From contig NZ_BCSH01000079.1 of assembly GCF_001570765.1 (NCBI RefSeq), forward strand, positions 1-36,403: a DNA stretch of 36,403 bases, written 5' to 3'. Below the pieces are notes generated by a model. It was given only the letters and a program-made list of their open reading frames with translations, made no database searches and was not told where the DNA came from. Source of the DNA: Nocardiopsis listeri NBRC 13360. GTDB lineage: Bacteria; Actinomycetota; Actinomycetes; Streptosporangiales; Streptosporangiaceae. Shown here in pieces: positions 15,435-23,740 of the stretch. The translations under genes were made by a program, and so were the position numbers. Numbering within the stretch: position 1 is the stretch's first letter; every line of letters begins with the position of its first letter.

Positions 15435-16234
15435 CCGGCGATGACATCGAGATACGCCACCTCACCAAGCGTTACCGGGGTGGAGCGTCCGACCGGCCCG
15501 CGCTCCAGAACATCGACCTGGAGATCCCACACCGCCGCTTCGTCAGCCTCATCGGCCCCAGCGGCTGCGGCAAGTCCACCCTGTTGCGGGTGATCGCCGG
15601 GCTCACCGTCCCCGACCACGGCCACGTGTCCCTCTTCGGCCGTACGCCCCGCGAGATGTGTCGACGCAAGGCGATCGGCCTGGTCCCCCAGACCCCGGCC
15701 CTACTGCCCTGGCTGAACGTCCGCCAGAACATCGCCCTGCCCACCATGGTCAACCGACGACGCGGAACACCACCCGAGTCCACCGACGACCTGCTGCGCG
15801 CGGTCGGGCTGCAGGACTCCGCCCGCCGCTACCCGCACCAGCTCTCCGGCGGTATGAGCCAGCGGGTGGCCATCGCCCGCGCCCTGGGCCTGCGCCCGGA
15901 CGTGCTGCTGATGGACGAACCCTTCTCCGCCCTCGACGAGTTCACCCGCGAGGCCCTGCGCATGCAGCTTCTGGAGTTGTGGCAGCGGCGGGCCACCACG
16001 GTCGTGTTCGTGACGCACTCCGTGCACGAGGCGGTCGTGCTCTCCGACCGGATCGTCGTGATGTCGGCCCGACCCGGCCGCATCCACGAGGTCCTCGACG
16101 TCGACCTGCCCCGCCCCCGCGAGCGGGAGGTCGTCTCGGCCTCGCGCACCCGTGAGGTGGAGGGCCGGGTCCGGGCCTCCTTGCACGGCGCCTGGAGCTC
16201 CGGGATCACCGCCACGGAGTCGGTGGCGTCATGA
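15431..16234 (+). CDS. ABC importer ATPase, copy 2 (SsuB/TauB-like)
   Basis: 267 residues and clearly paralogous to the gene at 11883: the stretch DRPALQNIDLEIPHRRFVSLIGPSGCGKSTLLR differs by one residue from copy 1. Walker A, Q-loop (LVPQTPALLPWLNVRQN), signature (LSGGMSQRVAIARAL), Walker B (VLLMDEPFSALD) and the switch histidine are all present, so the ATPase should be active. It follows the second leader ORF with a GTGA overlap, and its own stop overlaps the permease ATG. It energises the importer whose operon continues into the RutA/RutB-like enzymes. Confidence 0.93.
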   Translation: MTGDDIEIRHLTKRYRGGASDRPALQNIDLEIPHRRFVSLIGPSGCGKSTLLRVIAGLTVPDHGHVSLFGRTPREMCRRKAIGLVPQTPALLPWLNVRQNIALPTMVNRRRGTPPESTDDLLRAVGLQDSARRYPHQLSGGMSQRVAIARALGLRPDVLLMDEPFSALDEFTREALRMQLLELWQRRATTVVFVTHSVHEAVVLSDRIVVMSARPGRIHEVLDVDLPRPREREVVSASRTREVEGRVRASLHGAWSSGITATESVAS

Positions 16235-17085
16235 GCACCGAGGTGATCGGCTCCTCCGCCGCTTCCCCGCCCCCTGAACCCGCACGGGACCCAGCCCAAC
16301 GGCGCCCCCGCACCCGTTCCGTGTTCCACCCCTTCGTGTGGCTGCCCACGACCGTACTCCTGTTGATCCTCGGTGCGGCGTGGGCGGCGGTGGCCGAGGC
16401 GCATCCCTACGTCCTGCCGGGTTTGGGCGAGGTCGGAACGGCCCTGGTGGAGAACCCCGCGTTGTTCCTCGGGAACGCCTGGTCCACCCTGGGCATCGCG
16501 CTGACCGGTGTGGCCGCGGGTGCGATCTCGGCCTTCGTCCTCGCGGTCGTCATGTCCGAGGTTCCGGTGGTCCGCCGCGCCCTCATGCCGATCGCGGTGG
16601 TCATCAACGTGACCCCGGTCGTGGCGATCACGCCCGCGCTGGTGGTCGCGTTCGGCTTCGGGATGGCCCCCAAGGTCATCGTCACCGCGATCATCACGTT
16701 CTTTCCGGTCCTGATCAACGTGACGACCGGCCTGCGTTCGGTCTCCCCGACCGTGTTGCAGGTCTTTCGGACACTGAACGCCTCCCGTTGGGAGGTCCTG
16801 CTCCGGCTACGGCTCCCCGGCAGCCTGCCCTACACGCTGGCCGCCCTGCGAGTCGTCCTGCCGCTGTCCGTCGTCGGCGCGGTGGTCGCCGAGTTCGTGG
16901 CCGCCGGTTCCTCCGGCGGCCTGGGCACCATGATCCGCAACTCCGCCTCCACCGCGCGCCTGGACTTCGTCTACGCCGCCGTCACCTGCCTGGCGGCGAT
17001 GGGACTCACCATGCTCGCGCTGGTCACGGCGATCGAACGCCGGGTGCTGTTCTGGCACGAGTCCCGACGACATCCCTCCGGATGA
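16231..17085 (+). CDS. ABC importer permease, copy 2
   Basis: 284 residues, six hydrophobic segments of the BPD_transp_1 fold, with the coupling loop FRTLNASRWEVLLRLRLPGSLPYTLAALRV almost identical to copy 1. The cytoplasmic N-terminal tail is about twenty residues shorter than in copy 1. It starts at ATG 16231 in an ATGA overlap with the ATPase stop. A 62-base run (16894-16955) is identical at every base, including third codon positions, to the matching part of copy 1. Confidence 0.92.
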   Translation: MSTEVIGSSAASPPPEPARDPAQRRPRTRSVFHPFVWLPTTVLLLILGAAWAAVAEAHPYVLPGLGEVGTALVENPALFLGNAWSTLGIALTGVAAGAISAFVLAVVMSEVPVVRRALMPIAVVINVTPVVAITPALVVAFGFGMAPKVIVTAIITFFPVLINVTTGLRSVSPTVLQVFRTLNASRWEVLLRLRLPGSLPYTLAALRVVLPLSVVGAVVAEFVAAGSSGGLGTMIRNSASTARLDFVYAAVTCLAAMGLTMLALVTAIERRVLFWHESRRHPSG

Positions 17086-17114
17086 CCCCCCACAGAGAAC
17101 GGAAGACCCCCTAC

Positions 17115-18209
17115 ATGACCCTCCCGAGCCATCCGATCCGCACCGGACGCCTCACGGCGGCCCTCCTCACCGGCGCGCTCCTGACCTCGGCCTGTGGCCA
17201 GGAAGCACCCGAACAGGACGCGGCCGCGGCCGTCATCGACGACGACCGCTGCATGGACAACCAGCGGGCCGGGACGATCACCTTCGTCACCGGATACCAC
17301 TACCAGGCCTCCGTCAGCCAGCTGGAGGTCATCGCCGCCGAAGCCCTGGGACTGTTCGAGACGCTCTGCCTGGACGTGGAGATCCAGCCCGGCAACGGCG
17401 ACGTGATGGGCAACGCCCAGCTGGTGTCGGCCGGAACCGCGCATTTCACTCCCGCCGGCAACGAGGCCGAGATCGTCCAGGCCAACGAGCGCGACCACGA
17501 GGTGGTGGGCATCGCCACCTATGGGCACGTGCCCATCTCCACCCTGCTCACCCAACAGGGTGTGGACGACCTGACCGAGCTGGAGGGACGGACCCTGGGC
17601 CACCAGAGCATGCTGCCCGCACCCGTGGAGGCCATGCTGGTCGAGGCCGGGGTCGACGTCGACACCATCGAACAGGTCGAGGCCGGGTACGACCCCTCCG
17701 TGCTCCCGCGCGACCAGGTCCAGGCGCTCACCGGCTTCCGTTCCAACGAACCGCACCAGCTCGACGCCATGGACGAGAAGTACACCGAGTGGTTGCCCGA
17801 GGACTTCGGGGTGGTCGGCTCCTTCGGGGTGATGGCCACGAACCCCGAGTGGGCCGAGGAACACCCCACCGTCGTCGAGGACTTCCTACGCGCCCTCGCC
17901 AGGGCCTTCGACCACTGCTCGGAGAACGGCGAGGAGTGCGTCGGGTACGCCGCCGAGCTCGACGAGGCCGGATACGACGCCGAGCACAACCTCAAGGTGT
18001 GGGACACCGAACGCGAACTCGTGGGCGGCTCCACCCCGGACGACCAGGTCAACGGTTACATCGACCTCGGCATGACCGAGGACGAGGTGGAGAGCCTCAA
18101 GGACAGCGGCGAATTGGACTCGGTTCCGGACTTGGAGCCCATGTTCGAACCCCGTTACCTGGAAGCGGTCCACGTGGCCACCGAGGTCGTCTGGCCCGGC
18201 GACGAGTGA
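17115..18209 (+). CDS. NMT1/THI5-like substrate-binding lipoprotein, copy 2
   Basis: 364 residues, the same length as copy 1. The signal peptide ends in LLTSAC (Cys27). The fold and most motifs match copy 1 (TFVTGYHYQASVSQLEVIAAEALGLFETLCLDVEIQPGNG; EGRTLGHQSMLPAPVEAMLVEAG), and the four extra cysteines are kept. I choose ATG 17115, which aligns with the start of copy 1 and has GGAAG upstream, rather than the ATG at 17082 that overlaps the permease stop. A few pocket-region changes (for example FTAMSNEAEVLQ versus FTPAGNEAEIVQ) could alter ligand choice. The monooxygenase gene follows after 25 bases. Confidence 0.9.
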   Translation: MTLPSHPIRTGRLTAALLTGALLTSACGQEAPEQDAAAAVIDDDRCMDNQRAGTITFVTGYHYQASVSQLEVIAAEALGLFETLCLDVEIQPGNGDVMGNAQLVSAGTAHFTPAGNEAEIVQANERDHEVVGIATYGHVPISTLLTQQGVDDLTELEGRTLGHQSMLPAPVEAMLVEAGVDVDTIEQVEAGYDPSVLPRDQVQALTGFRSNEPHQLDAMDEKYTEWLPEDFGVVGSFGVMATNPEWAEEHPTVVEDFLRALARAFDHCSENGEECVGYAAELDEAGYDAEHNLKVWDTERELVGGSTPDDQVNGYIDLGMTEDEVESLKDSGELDSVPDLEPMFEPRYLEAVHVATEVVWPGDE

Positions 18210-18234
18210 ACCCGAGAGGAACCGAGGTACCACG

Positions 18235-19311
18235 ATGACGAATCCCAGGACTCCCGGGACCGAGTACGGGATCTTCCTGCCCATCGGCAGCGGTGGCTGG
18301 ATCGTGTCCGAGACCGCGCCCCACCCGGAGACGACCTACGCCTACAACCGCCGCTCCGCGGTCCTCGCCGAGGAACACGGCTTCGACTTCGTCATGTCCA
18401 TGGGCAAGTGGCGCGGATACGGCGGCGCGACCGGGCACTGGGAGCACACCCTGGAATCGATGACGATGATGGCGGGTCTGGCCGAGGCCACCGAACGGGT
18501 CGGGGTGTGGGCGACCGTCCACGCCAACCTCTTCCACCCGGCCCTGACCGCGAAGATGTTCACCACCATCCAGGAGGTCAGCGGCGGACGCGCCGGAATC
18601 AACGTCGTCGTCGGTTCCTACGCCGACGAGTTCCGGCAGATGGGGCTGTGGCGTGAGGACCTGGAGCACGCCGACCGCTATCGGTACACCGAAGAGTGGG
18701 CCACGGCGCTGCGCCGTCTGTGGACCGAGGACTCGGTGACCTTGGACGGCGAGTTCTTCGACCTGAGGGACTGCCGTTCCCTGCCGCGTCCCACCGCGCC
18801 ACCGACCATCATCGGCGCCGGGCGTTCCCCGGCCGGTCTGGCCTTCCAGGCCCGGCACTGCGACGGGTCGTTCCTCACCGCACACGACCTGACCGGGCTC
18901 CGGGACGCGTGTCGGCGGGTCCGCGCCGGGGCGGCCCGCATGGGTCGCACCATCCGCACCTACTCGATGCTCACCGTGATCATGGACGACACCGACGCCG
19001 CGGCGGAGGCCCGTCGTCTGGAGTACGGCCGAGGCGCCGACGTCGAGGCCATCGTCAACATGAAGCGGTCCTGGGGGCTGCCCGCGGACAAGGCACTGTC
19101 ACTGACGGCCGAGCGTCCGGAGGACGAGGCCTTCCAGACCCCCTTCGTGACGGGGTCGCCCGGCACTGTGGCCAGGAGGATCAACGAGATGGTCGAGGAG
19201 GCCGAGCTGGACGGTCTGATGCTGATCTTTCCCGACTACCACGCGGACCTGGCGGCGTTCGGCGAACGCGTGATGCCGATGCTGCGGTCCACTACGGGGG
19301 CGCCGGCGTGA
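18235..19311 (+). CDS. RutA-like flavin-dependent monooxygenase
   Basis: 358 residues, bacterial luciferase-like (LLM) class, closest in pattern to RutA, the FMNH2-dependent pyrimidine monooxygenase that opens the uracil ring. Shared features are YGIFLPIGSGGWIVSETAP at the N-terminus, FDFVMSMGKWRGYGG, WEHTLESMTMMAGLAEAT, ISGGR-like EVSGGRAGINVVVGS, EFRQMGLW, and GEFFDLRDCRSLPRP. GAGG lies about ten bases before the ATG. It shares an operon with importer copy 2 and overlaps the following hydrolase gene. No flavin reductase (RutF) gene is adjacent. Another heterocycle such as a flavin or a thiamine-type pyrimidine is possible. Confidence 0.87.
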   Translation: MTNPRTPGTEYGIFLPIGSGGWIVSETAPHPETTYAYNRRSAVLAEEHGFDFVMSMGKWRGYGGATGHWEHTLESMTMMAGLAEATERVGVWATVHANLFHPALTAKMFTTIQEVSGGRAGINVVVGSYADEFRQMGLWREDLEHADRYRYTEEWATALRRLWTEDSVTLDGEFFDLRDCRSLPRPTAPPTIIGAGRSPAGLAFQARHCDGSFLTAHDLTGLRDACRRVRAGAARMGRTIRTYSMLTVIMDDTDAAAEARRLEYGRGADVEAIVNMKRSWGLPADKALSLTAERPEDEAFQTPFVTGSPGTVARRINEMVEEAELDGLMLIFPDYHADLAAFGERVMPMLRSTTGAPA

Positions 19312-19994
19312 GTATCGACGTCGTCGACGTATCCGGGCACTCCCGTCCGGTCCCGTTAGCGCGGGAGGAGACGGCGTTGGTGGTCGTGGACGTCCAGCGG
19401 GACTTCTGCGACCCCGAACATCTCCCCTGGTTGGACGAGGAGGCGCGGTCCCGGGTGTGGGACGCCGTCACCCGGATCTCCTGGCTGGTCGAACGGGCTC
19501 GCGCGGCCGACGTGCGGGTGGTGTGGGTGCGGTTGGAGCAGGACCCCGATTCCCCTTGGTGGTCCTCGCTCTGGCTCCGAGGTCTGCTCGACGTCTCCAC
19601 CGCCACGCGGCTTCCGCTGGAGCCCTGCCTGACCGGGACCCCCGGCGCGGACTGGTTCCGGGTCTTCCCCGCCGACGGGGAGGACGTGGTGGTCAAGCGA
19701 CGCTATTCGGCCTTCCACGGCACCGACCTGGACGTGCTGCTGCGTTCGCGAGGGATCACCTGGTTGGCGGTGTGCGGGATGACCACCGACTGCTGCGTGG
19801 ACGCCACCGTGCGCGACGCTTTCCAGTCGGGTTACCGCACCTTCCTGATCACCGACGCCACCACTTCCTACCTGCGAAAGTCCCAGGAGCACGCCTTCTC
19901 CGTACTCGCGAACCACTCGGCGTCGGTGGTCACGGCCGACGCCATGGCCCGGGTCTGGGAACGCACGCGATTGAGCGACGGTGGCACGGGGTAG
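19308..19994 (+). CDS. Isochorismatase-family hydrolase, RutB-like
   Basis: 228 residues, cysteine hydrolase of the isochorismatase-like fold. The catalytic Asp-Lys-Cys set can be placed at Asp28 (VVVDVQRDF), Lys130 (VVVKRRYSAF) and Cys163 (GMTTDCCVDATVRDAF). KRRYSAF and LLRSRGI parallel RutB, the ureidoacrylate amidohydrolase that acts directly after RutA. It starts at GTG 19308 in a GTGA overlap with the RutA-like gene, which makes a two-step route likely. The nicotinamidase/N-carbamoylsarcosine amidase branches of the family are alternatives. A terminator follows the gene. Confidence 0.87.
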   Translation: MSIDVVDVSGHSRPVPLAREETALVVVDVQRDFCDPEHLPWLDEEARSRVWDAVTRISWLVERARAADVRVVWVRLEQDPDSPWWSSLWLRGLLDVSTATRLPLEPCLTGTPGADWFRVFPADGEDVVVKRRYSAFHGTDLDVLLRSRGITWLAVCGMTTDCCVDATVRDAFQSGYRTFLITDATTSYLRKSQEHAFSVLANHSASVVTADAMARVWERTRLSDGGTG

Positions 19995-20011
19995 CCCCAC
20001 CCTGCCGGTAC

Positions 20012-20054
20012 GGGCCCGGTCGATTCCGCTCCTCGGGGCGGCGCGACCGGGCCC
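20012..20054 (+). terminator. Terminator of the importer/Rut-like operon
   Basis: GGGCCCGGTCG (20012-20022) and CGACCGGGCCC (20044-20054) form a perfect 11-bp stem with a 21-base loop, 18 bases after the hydrolase stop. Confidence 0.65.
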
Positions 20055-20074
20055 TTCCACCATTGGGGGCAATG

Positions 20075-20329
20075 ATGGGTGTCGAACGCGGCCTTGCGGG
20101 GCTCCGGAACGTTCTCGAAGGCGTGCGGTTCCCGGTGACACGGGACACGGTGGTGAACGCCGCCCTGGACGCCGGGGCGGACGAGGAGATGGTGAGCGCT
20201 CTGCGGGCCATGCCGGCCGCCGAGTTCAACGAGGCCAACGAGATCCTGCGCGCGGTGCCGTTGCCGGAGACCGAACCGGAGTCGCACACCGAGTCGGCCC
20301 GTGCACGGGAACGCGACCAGGACGCCTGA
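20075..20329 (+). CDS. DUF2795 domain-containing protein
   Basis: About 84 residues. The core GLRNVLEGVRFPVTRDTVVNAALDAGADEEMVSALRAMPAAEFNEANEILRAV is the DUF2795 pattern of a short helical domain of unknown function that is common in actinomycetes. A charged tail of about 25 residues follows. Two ATG codons stand side by side (20072 and 20075); the second has a better distance from GGGGG. A hairpin at 20351-20378 follows. Confidence 0.8.
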   Translation: MGVERGLAGLRNVLEGVRFPVTRDTVVNAALDAGADEEMVSALRAMPAAEFNEANEILRAVPLPETEPESHTESARARERDQDA

Positions 20330-20350
20330 GCCGGCACTTCGGCTTCGGAC

Positions 20351-20378
20351 GGGCGCGTCCCCGCGCGGGGTGACGCCC
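20351..20378 (+). terminator. Hairpin after DUF2795 gene
   Basis: GGGCG and CGCCC enclose an inner CCCC-GCGC-GGGG stem, giving a compact GC-rich hairpin 21 bases after the stop codon. It has no U-run. The rest of the 300 bases up to the iron operon contains no gene that I can support. Confidence 0.5.
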
Positions 20379-20585
20379 AATCGACACGGGGGCGAGCGGT
20401 TCCGTGTGCGAACGGATGGTTTCGGTGGGCCCGTACCCCCAGGGACCGAGGACACCTCCAGCGAGGACGTTCGTGCACGAGACAGCCGAGGCGGCACCTG
20501 GCCGTCGGCGAACACACTGGTCAGAGCGGCCATAAATGAGGACAAGGTCTCAAATGGGGCTCCCCCCTGCCACCCCACAAGATAG

Positions 20586-20604
20586 TTAGGTTAGGCTCCC
20601 CTAC
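20586..20604 (+). promoter_or_regulatory. Iron box (IdeR/DmdR operator)
   Basis: TTAGGTTAGGCTCCCCTAC matches the actinomycete iron-box consensus TTAGGTTAGGCTCACCTAA at 17 of 19 positions, as I recall that consensus. It lies 26 bases before the start of the siderophore-binding lipoprotein gene, overlapping the expected promoter. Iron-loaded IdeR/DmdR-type repressor should therefore shut the operon off when iron is ample. Confidence 0.88.
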
Positions 20605-20630
20605 GTCAAGAACTCGTAAGGGAGACCTCC

Positions 20631-21617
20631 ATGAAGCCCGTCCGTCCGTTCGCGGCACTCTCACTGACCCTGGTGTCCGCTCTGGCCCTGTCCGCCTGCT
20701 CCACCGGCCAGGAAGAGACCGAGGACACCGTCGCCGCGAGCGACACCATCGAGGTCGAGGACAACAACGGCACGCAGACGGTCGCCACCCCGCCCACCTC
20801 GGTGGTCGCGACCGACAACCGCACCTTCGAGACCCTCTCGGACTGGGGCGTGGAACTGTCCGCCGGCGCGGTCTCCCTCATGCCCGACACGATCGACTAC
20901 ACGCAGGACGACTCGATCATCGACCTCGGATCGCACCGGGAGCCCGACCTCGAAGCGATCGTCGCCGCCGAGCCGGACCTGGTCGTCAACGGACAGCGCT
21001 TCACCCAGTACCACGACGACTTCGCCTCCCTGGTGCCCGACTCGACCATCCTCGAACTGGACCCGCGCGAGGGCGAGCCCTTCGACGCCGAACTCAAGCG
21101 GCAGATCACCGTGCTGGGCGAGGTCTTCGGCAAGCAGGACGAGGCCGAGCAGACCATCGCCGAATTCGACGCATCGGTCGAGCGGGTCGACGAGGCATAC
21201 GAAGAGGACGCGACGGTCATGGCCGTCACCACCTCCGGCGGCGAGATCGGTTACCTGGCCCCGAGCGTGGGACGCACCCTCGGCCCGGCCTTCGACATCT
21301 TCGAGCTGACCCCGGCCCTGGAGGTCGACGGCTCCAGTGACGACCACCAGGGCGACGACATCTCCGTCGAGGCGATCGCCGACTCCGACCCCGACTGGAT
21401 CCTCGTGATGGACCGCGACGCCGCCGTCGCCGCCGACGAGGAGGGCTACGAGACCGCCGAGAACATCCTGTCGAGTTCCGAGGCGCTCTCGAAGGTGACC
21501 GCCGTGGAGGACGAGCAGATCGTCCACATGCCCGTCGACACCTACACCAACGAGGGCATCCAGACCTACACCGAGTTCTTCAACGCCTTCGCCGACGCCC
21601 TGGAGGCGCAGGCTTGA
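20631..21617 (+). CDS. Iron-siderophore-binding lipoprotein
   Basis: 328 residues. The signal peptide ends in ALSAC (Cys23), so it is a lipoprotein. The FecB/TroA-type fold shows GTQTVATPPTSVVATDNRTFETLSDWGVE, then DLGSHREPDLEAIVAAEPDLVVN and the long connecting helix, in the style of CeuE/YclQ catecholate-siderophore binders. The mature protein is very rich in Asp and Glu. GGGAG precedes the ATG, and the iron box lies just upstream. It heads an operon with two permeases and an ATPase. The exact siderophore is not predictable. Confidence 0.92.
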   Translation: MKPVRPFAALSLTLVSALALSACSTGQEETEDTVAASDTIEVEDNNGTQTVATPPTSVVATDNRTFETLSDWGVELSAGAVSLMPDTIDYTQDDSIIDLGSHREPDLEAIVAAEPDLVVNGQRFTQYHDDFASLVPDSTILELDPREGEPFDAELKRQITVLGEVFGKQDEAEQTIAEFDASVERVDEAYEEDATVMAVTTSGGEIGYLAPSVGRTLGPAFDIFELTPALEVDGSSDDHQGDDISVEAIADSDPDWILVMDRDAAVAADEEGYETAENILSSSEALSKVTAVEDEQIVHMPVDTYTNEGIQTYTEFFNAFADALEAQA

Positions 21618-21635
21618 TCAGGCTCGTCCACTCGC

Positions 21636-21678
21636 CTCGCGCGGGCGGTGACGCCATGAGCGCCACCGCCGGCGCGAG
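21636..21678 (+). promoter_or_regulatory. Intercistronic stem-loop in the iron operon
   Basis: Arms 21636-21650 and 21664-21678 (15 bases each, CTCGCGCGGGCGGTG against CACCGCCGGCGCGAG) pair with one mismatch around a 13-base loop. The element sits between the binding-protein gene and the first permease gene. Such hairpins commonly protect upstream mRNA or partly terminate, giving more binding protein than permease; that role is inferred here. Confidence 0.55.
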
Positions 21679-21702
21679 CCGCCGCAGGAAGGTCACCGGA
21701 AC

Positions 21703-22692
21703 ATGACCACCGCGACCCCGGCCCCGTCGCGTTCCCGGGACAAGGGCCGGCTCTTCGACTGGAAGCTGCTCATCGGCGTCGCCGTCGTGGGCGCACTGCT
21801 CGTGCTGTCGCTGCTCACCGGCGTGTACGACGTCTTCGGCGCCGACGACGGCGACGAGATGTTCGCGATCACCCGCATCCCCCGCACGATCGCCCTCGTC
21901 CTCGCCGGCGCCGCCATGGCGATGTCCGGACTGGTCATGCAGCTACTGACGCAGAACCGCTTCGTCGAACCCACGACCACCGGCACCACCGAGTGGGCCG
22001 GACTCGGCCTGCTCACCGTCATGATCCTGCTGCCCGGCGCGAGCATCACCACCCGCATGGTCGGCGCCGTCATCGCGGCGTTCATCGGCACGATGGTGTT
22101 CTTCCTCTTCCTGCGCCGCGTCACCTTGCGGTCCTCGCTCATCGTCCCGATCATCGGCATCATGCTGGGCGCCGTCGTCAGCGCGGTGTCCACCTTCATA
22201 GCGTTGCAGACCGACATGTTGCAGAACCTCGGTGTGTGGTTCGCCGGCAGCTTCACCTCGGTGTTGCGGGGCCAGTACGAGATGCTGTGGATCGTGGCCC
22301 TGGTGGCCCTCGCGGTGTTCCTCGTCGCCGACCGGTTCACGGTCGCCGGCCTGGGCGAGGAGATCTCCACCAACGTCGGCCTGAACTACAACCGCGTCAT
22401 CCTGCTCGGCACCGGACTCATCGCGGTGGCGACCGGCGTGGTGACCGTGATCGTGGGCAACCTTCCCTTCCTCGGGCTCATCGTCCCCAACGTCGTCTCG
22501 ATGTTCCGTGGCGACGACCTGCGCGGCAACCTGCCGTGGGTGTGCCTGCTGGGCATCGGGATCGTCACGATCTGCGACCTGATCGGTCGGACCATCATCA
22601 TGCCCTTCGAGGTGCCGGTGTCCCTCATCCTCGGGGTCGTCGGCGCCGTCGTGTTCATCCTTCTCCTGTTGAGGCAGCGTCGCCGTGGCTGA
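21703..22692 (+). CDS. FecCD-family siderophore permease 1
   Basis: 329 residues with eight to ten hydrophobic segments, FecCD family. RIPRTIALVLAGAAMAMSGLVMQLLTQNRFVEPTTTGTTEWAGLGLL is the classical N-terminal signature, and GNLPFLGLIVPNVVSMFRGDDLR is the loop that meets the ATPase. AGGAAGG lies about nine bases before ATG 21703. It overlaps the next permease by eight bases and pairs with it as a heterodimer, as in YclN/YclO. Confidence 0.93.
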   Translation: MTTATPAPSRSRDKGRLFDWKLLIGVAVVGALLVLSLLTGVYDVFGADDGDEMFAITRIPRTIALVLAGAAMAMSGLVMQLLTQNRFVEPTTTGTTEWAGLGLLTVMILLPGASITTRMVGAVIAAFIGTMVFFLFLRRVTLRSSLIVPIIGIMLGAVVSAVSTFIALQTDMLQNLGVWFAGSFTSVLRGQYEMLWIVALVALAVFLVADRFTVAGLGEEISTNVGLNYNRVILLGTGLIAVATGVVTVIVGNLPFLGLIVPNVVSMFRGDDLRGNLPWVCLLGIGIVTICDLIGRTIIMPFEVPVSLILGVVGAVVFILLLLRQRRRG

Positions 22693-23740
22693 GACGACCC
22701 TTTCCCGTGTGACGGAACCGCTCGCCGCGCCACCGGCGGAGCGTTCCTCGCGCACCTTGGCCACACCGCGCGCCCGTCGCCGCTACCTGGTCATCATCGC
22801 GGTGCTCTCGGTGCTCGCGGTCGGATTCGCCTTCGGCCAGCTGGCCTGGGACAACCCGATGCCGGTGGGCTCCGACGGCTTCTGGCGCATCGCGGAACTA
22901 CGCGCCACGAACCTGGTGATCATGGCCGTGGTCGCGATCTGCCAGGCCGTCGCCACGGTCAGCTTCCAGACCGTCACCGACAACCGCATCATCACCCCGT
23001 CGATCATGGGGTTCGAGGCGCTCTACACCGCCATCCAGACCACCGCCGTGTACCTCCTGGGCATCGCCGGAATCATGGCGGTCCAGGGGGTCTCGCAGTT
23101 CCTGCTCCAGATCACGCTCATGGTCGGTTTCTCGATGCTGCTGTACGGGTGGCTGCTGTCCGGCAGGTACGGCAACATCCAGATCATGCTGCTAATCGGC
23201 ATCATCATCGGCGGTGGCCTCGCCTCGGTCTCCACCTTCATGCAGCGGCTGCTCACACCCAGCGAATTCGACGTGCTGGCCGCGCGACTGTTCGGCAACA
23301 TCGCCAACGCGGACGCGTCCTACCTGCCGATCGCGGTGCCGCTGTGCCTGATCGCCACCGCCCTGCTGTGGGCGAGTTCGCGGCGCCTGAACATCGTGGC
23401 GCTGGGACGTGACGCGAGTACGGGGCTGGGCCTGAACCACCGCCGCGAGACCATGCGCGTGCTGTTCCTGGTGTCGATCCTGATGGCGGTCTCCACCGCG
23501 CTCATCGGCCCGATGACCTTCCTGGGCTTCCTCGTGGCGACGCTGGCCTACCAGTTCGCCGACACCCACGACCACCGGTACGTCTTCCCGGTCGCGGTGC
23601 TGACCTGCTTCGTCGTGCTCAGCGGCGCCTACTTCGTCATGCGGAACATCTTCTACGCCAACGGCGTGGTCTCGATCATCATCGAGCTCGTCGGTGGGCT
23701 GGTGTTCCTGTTCGTCATCCTCAGAAAGGGCCGACTGTGA
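22685..23740 (+). CDS. FecCD-family siderophore permease 2
   Basis: 351 residues. A variable N-terminus of about 30 residues is followed by hydrophobic segments of the FecCD fold (DGFWRIAELRATNLVIMAVVAICQAVATVSFQTVTDNRIITPSIMGFEALY). The ATPase-contacting part is GPMTFLGFLVATLAYQFADTHDHR. It begins with GTG 22685 inside the end of permease 1 and ends four bases into the ATPase gene. This pattern of overlaps shows a tightly coupled operon. Confidence 0.93.
   Translation: MAETTLSRVTEPLAAPPAERSSRTLATPRARRRYLVIIAVLSVLAVGFAFGQLAWDNPMPVGSDGFWRIAELRATNLVIMAVVAICQAVATVSFQTVTDNRIITPSIMGFEALYTAIQTTAVYLLGIAGIMAVQGVSQFLLQITLMVGFSMLLYGWLLSGRYGNIQIMLLIGIIIGGGLASVSTFMQRLLTPSEFDVLAARLFGNIANADASYLPIAVPLCLIATALLWASSRRLNIVALGRDASTGLGLNHRRETMRVLFLVSILMAVSTALIGPMTFLGFLVATLAYQFADTHDHRYVFPVAVLTCFVVLSGAYFVMRNIFYANGVVSIIIELVGGLVFLFVILRKGRL

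Noticed and set aside
21656..21706. A 16-codon frame (MSATAGASRRRKVTGT) ending in an ATGA overlap with the first siderophore permease
   Set aside because: It has no ribosome site, its start lies in the loop of the intercistronic hairpin, and there is no second copy to support it, unlike the importer leader ORFs.
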